DNA from: Skermania piniformis
GTDB lineage: Bacteria > Actinomycetota > Actinomycetes > Mycobacteriales > Mycobacteriaceae
Assembly: GCF_019285775.1 (NCBI RefSeq)
Contig: NZ_CP079105.1
Coordinates: 558,001-622,000 of the forward strand
Direction: 5' to 3'
Length of the DNA stretch: 64,000 nucleotides
Shown: positions 61,705-64,000 of the stretch, piece by piece
How the letters are laid out: each line of letters begins with the position of its first letter
Position numbering within the stretch: position 1 is the stretch's first letter
Notes under the pieces: model-generated
Told to the model about the DNA's origin: nothing
The model's input: the letters and a program-made list of their open reading frames with translations, nothing else
The model's database searches: none
Program-made: the position numbers and the translations under genes

Positions 61705-62795
61705 CGATGCTGTCCCAGGTCTGCGGCGAGTACCTCGGCGGATGGCACCAGCCGGCGCCGGGTATCGATCGCGATCACCGTCCAGTCCACCCGGTCGTAG
61801 GTATCGAAGGTGCGCCGCGCACGCTCGCGCGCCTTCTCCGGCGCACCGTGGTGCACCCCTTGCGGCGCGTGTGAGATCAGACCGGGCGGCATCGGGATGC
61901 CGTACAGCGAGCCGCCGTGGAAGAAGGCGATCTCGTCGTAGTCGACGTTGCGGTGATACCAGGGGGTGCGTTCGGTGCCGGGTGTGCCTTCGGCCGGCCG
62001 CGGCAGGAAGTTCATCACCACCACGCCGGTCGCCTCCATGAACAGGTGCACCGTGGCCGGTAGGTGGACGCTGTCGGAGGTGACCACGTGGTAGTCGGCG
62101 ATGTTGAACGCGAACGGGAAGTTGTCCCCGCGCCAACCCTCGACGTCCAGCGGGTGATGCGGATAGAACAGCGACGTCGGGCCGCCCTCGTGATAGAGCC
62201 GCACCTCGTACCGGTCGCGCTCGTCGTCCGGGTACGCCATCGGCTCCGGAATCACCAGGCAGCCGGGGTCGAACGGGAAGTGCCGGCCGAGCGGGCCGGC
62301 CGGGGGCACCCGAAACTCTTCGGTCGCCTCGATCATCAACCAGGTGGACGGGGTGCTCGGGAGTTGCCGGAAGGTGCAGGCCTTCGGTAGGTAGAGCCAG
62401 TCGCCCGCCCGGTACGGCAGCGGACCGAACTCGGTCGCCAACTCGCCTTCGCCCTTGTGCACGAAGGTCAGCACGTCCCCGTCGACGTAGCGGGCGTGGA
62501 ACGGCATCGGCTCGCTCCGGCGGGAGAGCCATACCCGGCAGTCGGGGTTGCCGAACAGCAGCAGGGGAGCGCCCTCGGCGCTGCTGGCGTCGCTCGGATG
62601 CAGCTCGGTGGCCAGTACATCGACCGGACACAACGGTCCGGTCGCCCGGAACGCGGTGGGATCGTGGCGGCGGAGCAGATTCGCCGTGCGGCCGGTGAAG
62701 CCGCCGCGACCCAGCTCGTCGTCCTTCATGCCGTCCAGATCGGCATGCAGTCGCCGGGGCAGCGTGCCTCGGTGCAGGTGAACGAAGGATTCCAT
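61701..62795 (-). CDS. hmgA: Homogentisate 1,2-dioxygenase-like protein
   Basis: A 364-residue cupin-fold ring-cleavage dioxygenase. N-terminal domain: MPFHARYVDGDVLTFVHKGEG and YRAGDWLYLPKACTFRQLP. C-terminal catalytic domain: PWYHRNVDYDEIAFFHGG (His and Glu iron ligands) and SHAPQGVHHG (His). The protein is shorter than typical HmgA (about 430-440 residues), as in several actinobacterial homologues. True homogentisate activity is likely but not certain. It heads the operon controlled by the palindrome at 62846-62871. Confidence 0.82.
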   Translation of the reverse strand: MESFVHLHRGTLPRRLHADLDGMKDDELGRGGFTGRTANLLRRHDPTAFRATGPLCPVDVLATELHPSDASSAEGAPLLLFGNPDCRVWLSRRSEPMPFHARYVDGDVLTFVHKGEGELATEFGPLPYRAGDWLYLPKACTFRQLPSTPSTWLMIEATEEFRVPPAGPLGRHFPFDPGCLVIPEPMAYPDDERDRYEVRLYHEGGPTSLFYPHHPLDVEGWRGDNFPFAFNIADYHVVTSDSVHLPATVHLFMEATGVVVMNFLPRPAEGTPGTERTPWYHRNVDYDEIAFFHGGSLYGIPMPPGLISHAPQGVHHGAPEKARERARRTFDTYDRVDWTVIAIDTRRRLVPSAEVLAADLGQHR

Positions 62796-62845
62796 GCTGT
62801 CCTTCCGGCTTACCCCCGGCGGTGATCGACGGTTGCCGACCCTCG

Positions 62846-62871
62846 AAGTAAAGATGAAGTCATCTTTACTT
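62846..62871. promoter_or_regulatory. 26-bp operator palindrome upstream of the hmgA-like operon
   Basis: AAGTAAAGATGA (62846-62857) and TCATCTTTACTT (62860-62871) are perfect 12-base reverse complements with a 2-base centre. The A/T-rich site stands out in GC-rich DNA, 51 bases before the start of the dioxygenase gene. TetR-type operators have this form. Confidence 0.75.
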
Positions 62872-62933
62872 CTGCTACCCCATCACGGTAGGTCGGCCGG
62901 TGGACCGGCGTCAATGCCGGGTCACCCGCGCGC

Positions 62934-64000
62934 TCAGCCGACCGCGCCGGAGACCTCCGCCAACGGCTGCAGCGTGGCGTAATAGTTGCCCGACGACGTG
63001 CGGCCGAGCCGGATCGTGCGGGCGTACAGATTGAGATAGGCCGCGAGATTCCATGGCTTGTACAGGCCGTAGCAGCCGGTGAGCCGCGGCCCGATCACCC
63101 GGATCAGGTCGTCGCGAAGGTCCTCGATCGTCGCCCGTCCCCGGCTCTCGTCGAGATTGGCCCGGATCAGTTCGGCGATCTCACTCTGCGCGTCGTGCGT
63201 CAGGTACGGCGCGTCCTCCCGCTGATCCAACGCATCCGGATCGGTCGGGACGATCTCTTCCTCGGTCCACCGGAAATCGCCGGCGTGGTTGCGATAGAAC
63301 TCGGCCATGTCGTCGTCCAGGGTCATTCCGTGTGCCTGCGCCAGCTGGGACAGCAGCCGCCAGAGGTAGGCTGGCTTGCGGACGGTTTGCTGGGGTTCCC
63401 CTTGGGTGCCGGTCGGCGGAACGGCCAGGAACCAGGCCCGGACCATCAGGTCGTCCGGCGATGCCGAGGGCAGCGGCTCCGCCGGGAGCGCCGGGCCGCT
63501 CGCCGGTGCGGTCGGCTCCGCGGCGAACTCGGCGATGTCGAGATAGTTGCGCGCGATCGCCTTCACCGAGCGCGGCGTCTTGCGGTTGCCGATCGCGACC
63601 ACGCACTTGTTGTTCTCGGCCAGCACATGCATCACCGGCGCGAAATCGGAGTCACCGGAGACGATCACGAATCGGTCGATGAAGTCCTTGGTATAGAGCG
63701 CCTGCATGATGTCGGTGGTCATGTGGATGTCGGACGCGTTCTTGTGCGTGCCGGCGCCGGAGACGTGAACGTGTTTGAAGCCGGCGTCGGTGAGCCGCTG
63801 CTGGCCGCGGAAGCTCTTGGCGCTGCCGTAGGTGTTGCGGATCATGATCGAGTCGTCTGCCTGATCCAGGATCCCGCTGACCAGTTCACGGGTGACGGCC
63901 TTGGCTCGAATGTCTTCCCGCCGCACCTTCGCCTTGGTGTCGGTGGCCGTCATCCAAGCTGGTAGGACGATGTTCTCGAGATCTACGAAGATCGCGGTGG
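62934..64000 (-). CDS. NYN-domain (LabA/DUF88-like) putative nuclease, 5' end beyond the window
   Basis: At least 355 residues. The segment AIFVDLENIVLPAW at the window edge continues in frame into MTATDTKAKV, so the ATG at 63953 is not the true start. The NYN/PIN-like fold has Asp in FVDLEN, DIHMTTDIM and IVSGDSDFAPVMHVL, the metal-binding acidic set. A C-terminal region (about 230-340, LLSQLAQAHGMTL and IEDLRDDLIRVIGPRLTG) may be an OST-HTH/LOTUS-like RNA-binding domain. It is expected to act on RNA. The first residues are missing, so the count is partial. Confidence 0.75.
   Translation of the reverse strand, partial: TAIFVDLENIVLPAWMTATDTKAKVRREDIRAKAVTRELVSGILDQADDSIMIRNTYGSAKSFRGQQRLTDAGFKHVHVSGAGTHKNASDIHMTTDIMQALYTKDFIDRFVIVSGDSDFAPVMHVLAENNKCVVAIGNRKTPRSVKAIARNYLDIAEFAAEPTAPASGPALPAEPLPSASPDDLMVRAWFLAVPPTGTQGEPQQTVRKPAYLWRLLSQLAQAHGMTLDDDMAEFYRNHAGDFRWTEEEIVPTDPDALDQREDAPYLTHDAQSEIAELIRANLDESRGRATIEDLRDDLIRVIGPRLTGCYGLYKPWNLAAYLNLYARTIRLGRTSSGNYYATLQPLAEVSGAVG

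Overview
The window is GC-rich actinobacterial DNA with dense, often overlapping genes (ATGA/GTGA junctions). It points to a mycolic-acid-bearing member of the Corynebacteriales/Mycobacteriales, Nocardia/Rhodococcus/Gordonia-like. The evidence is an LpqY-SugABC-type trehalose importer, an HbhA-like protein, an Rv1364c-type sigma-factor regulator, and two blocks in Mycobacterium tuberculosis gene order: Rv0472c-Rv0476-like genes at 8.8-12.8 kb, and deoC/DUF2993 then DUF2505/murB at 37-57 kb. Species cannot be fixed from the sequence.

Layout. 0-4.4 kb: end of an RsbT-like kinase, an RsbX-like phosphatase, a five-domain stress-signalling fusion and an HtrA-like protease. 4.4-9.6 kb (minus strand): PPK2, methyltransferase, Rv2449c-like reductase, ABC1 kinase and TetR regulator. 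9.6-12.8 kb: DUF445, HTH regulator, HbhA and a small membrane protein. 12.9-20.2 kb: AurF-like diiron oxygenase coupled to a MerR regulator, an alpha/beta hydrolase, and the trehalose-type ABC importer. 20.3-26.6 kb: a CRISPR locus made only of a fused cas4-cas1, cas2, a leader and a 56-repeat/55-spacer array, with no effector gene. 26.7-36.0 kb: an SGNH hydrolase, then a tight five-gene operon of an RNA-polymerase-alpha-CTD/sigma-region-4-like protein, a MORC/MutL-type GHKL ATPase (frameshifted at its 3' end), a Z1-domain helicase-like protein, a ParA-like ATPase and a small partner protein. 36.0-43.4 kb: purU, deoC, DUF2993, a Rossmann-like protein, and an MMPL/lipocalin operon divergent from a MarR regulator. 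43.5-46.5 kb: a flavin electron-transfer module. 46.5-57.7 kb: membrane, ABC-exporter, WXG-like/DUF1023, DUF2505, murB and SDR genes. 57.7-64 kb: AraC, VOC, a TetR-HMG-CoA-lyase-hydrolase-homogentisate-dioxygenase operon, and a NYN-domain gene running off the right edge.

Most interesting region. The stretch between the Rv0476-like gene (12.8 kb) and deoC (37 kb), where the tubercle bacillus has almost nothing, holds the effectorless CRISPR adaptation locus and the alpha-CTD/GHKL/Z1/ParA operon about 1.7 kb beyond the array. Fifty-five repeats are identical, so the array looks maintained. Its oldest spacer is the 3' end of a tmRNA gene and another is a tRNA T-arm, both classic integration sites of mobile elements. 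One spacer is a perfect 12-bp hairpin. Whether the array works with an effector elsewhere, is interference-dead, or cooperates with the neighbouring operon cannot be decided from the window.
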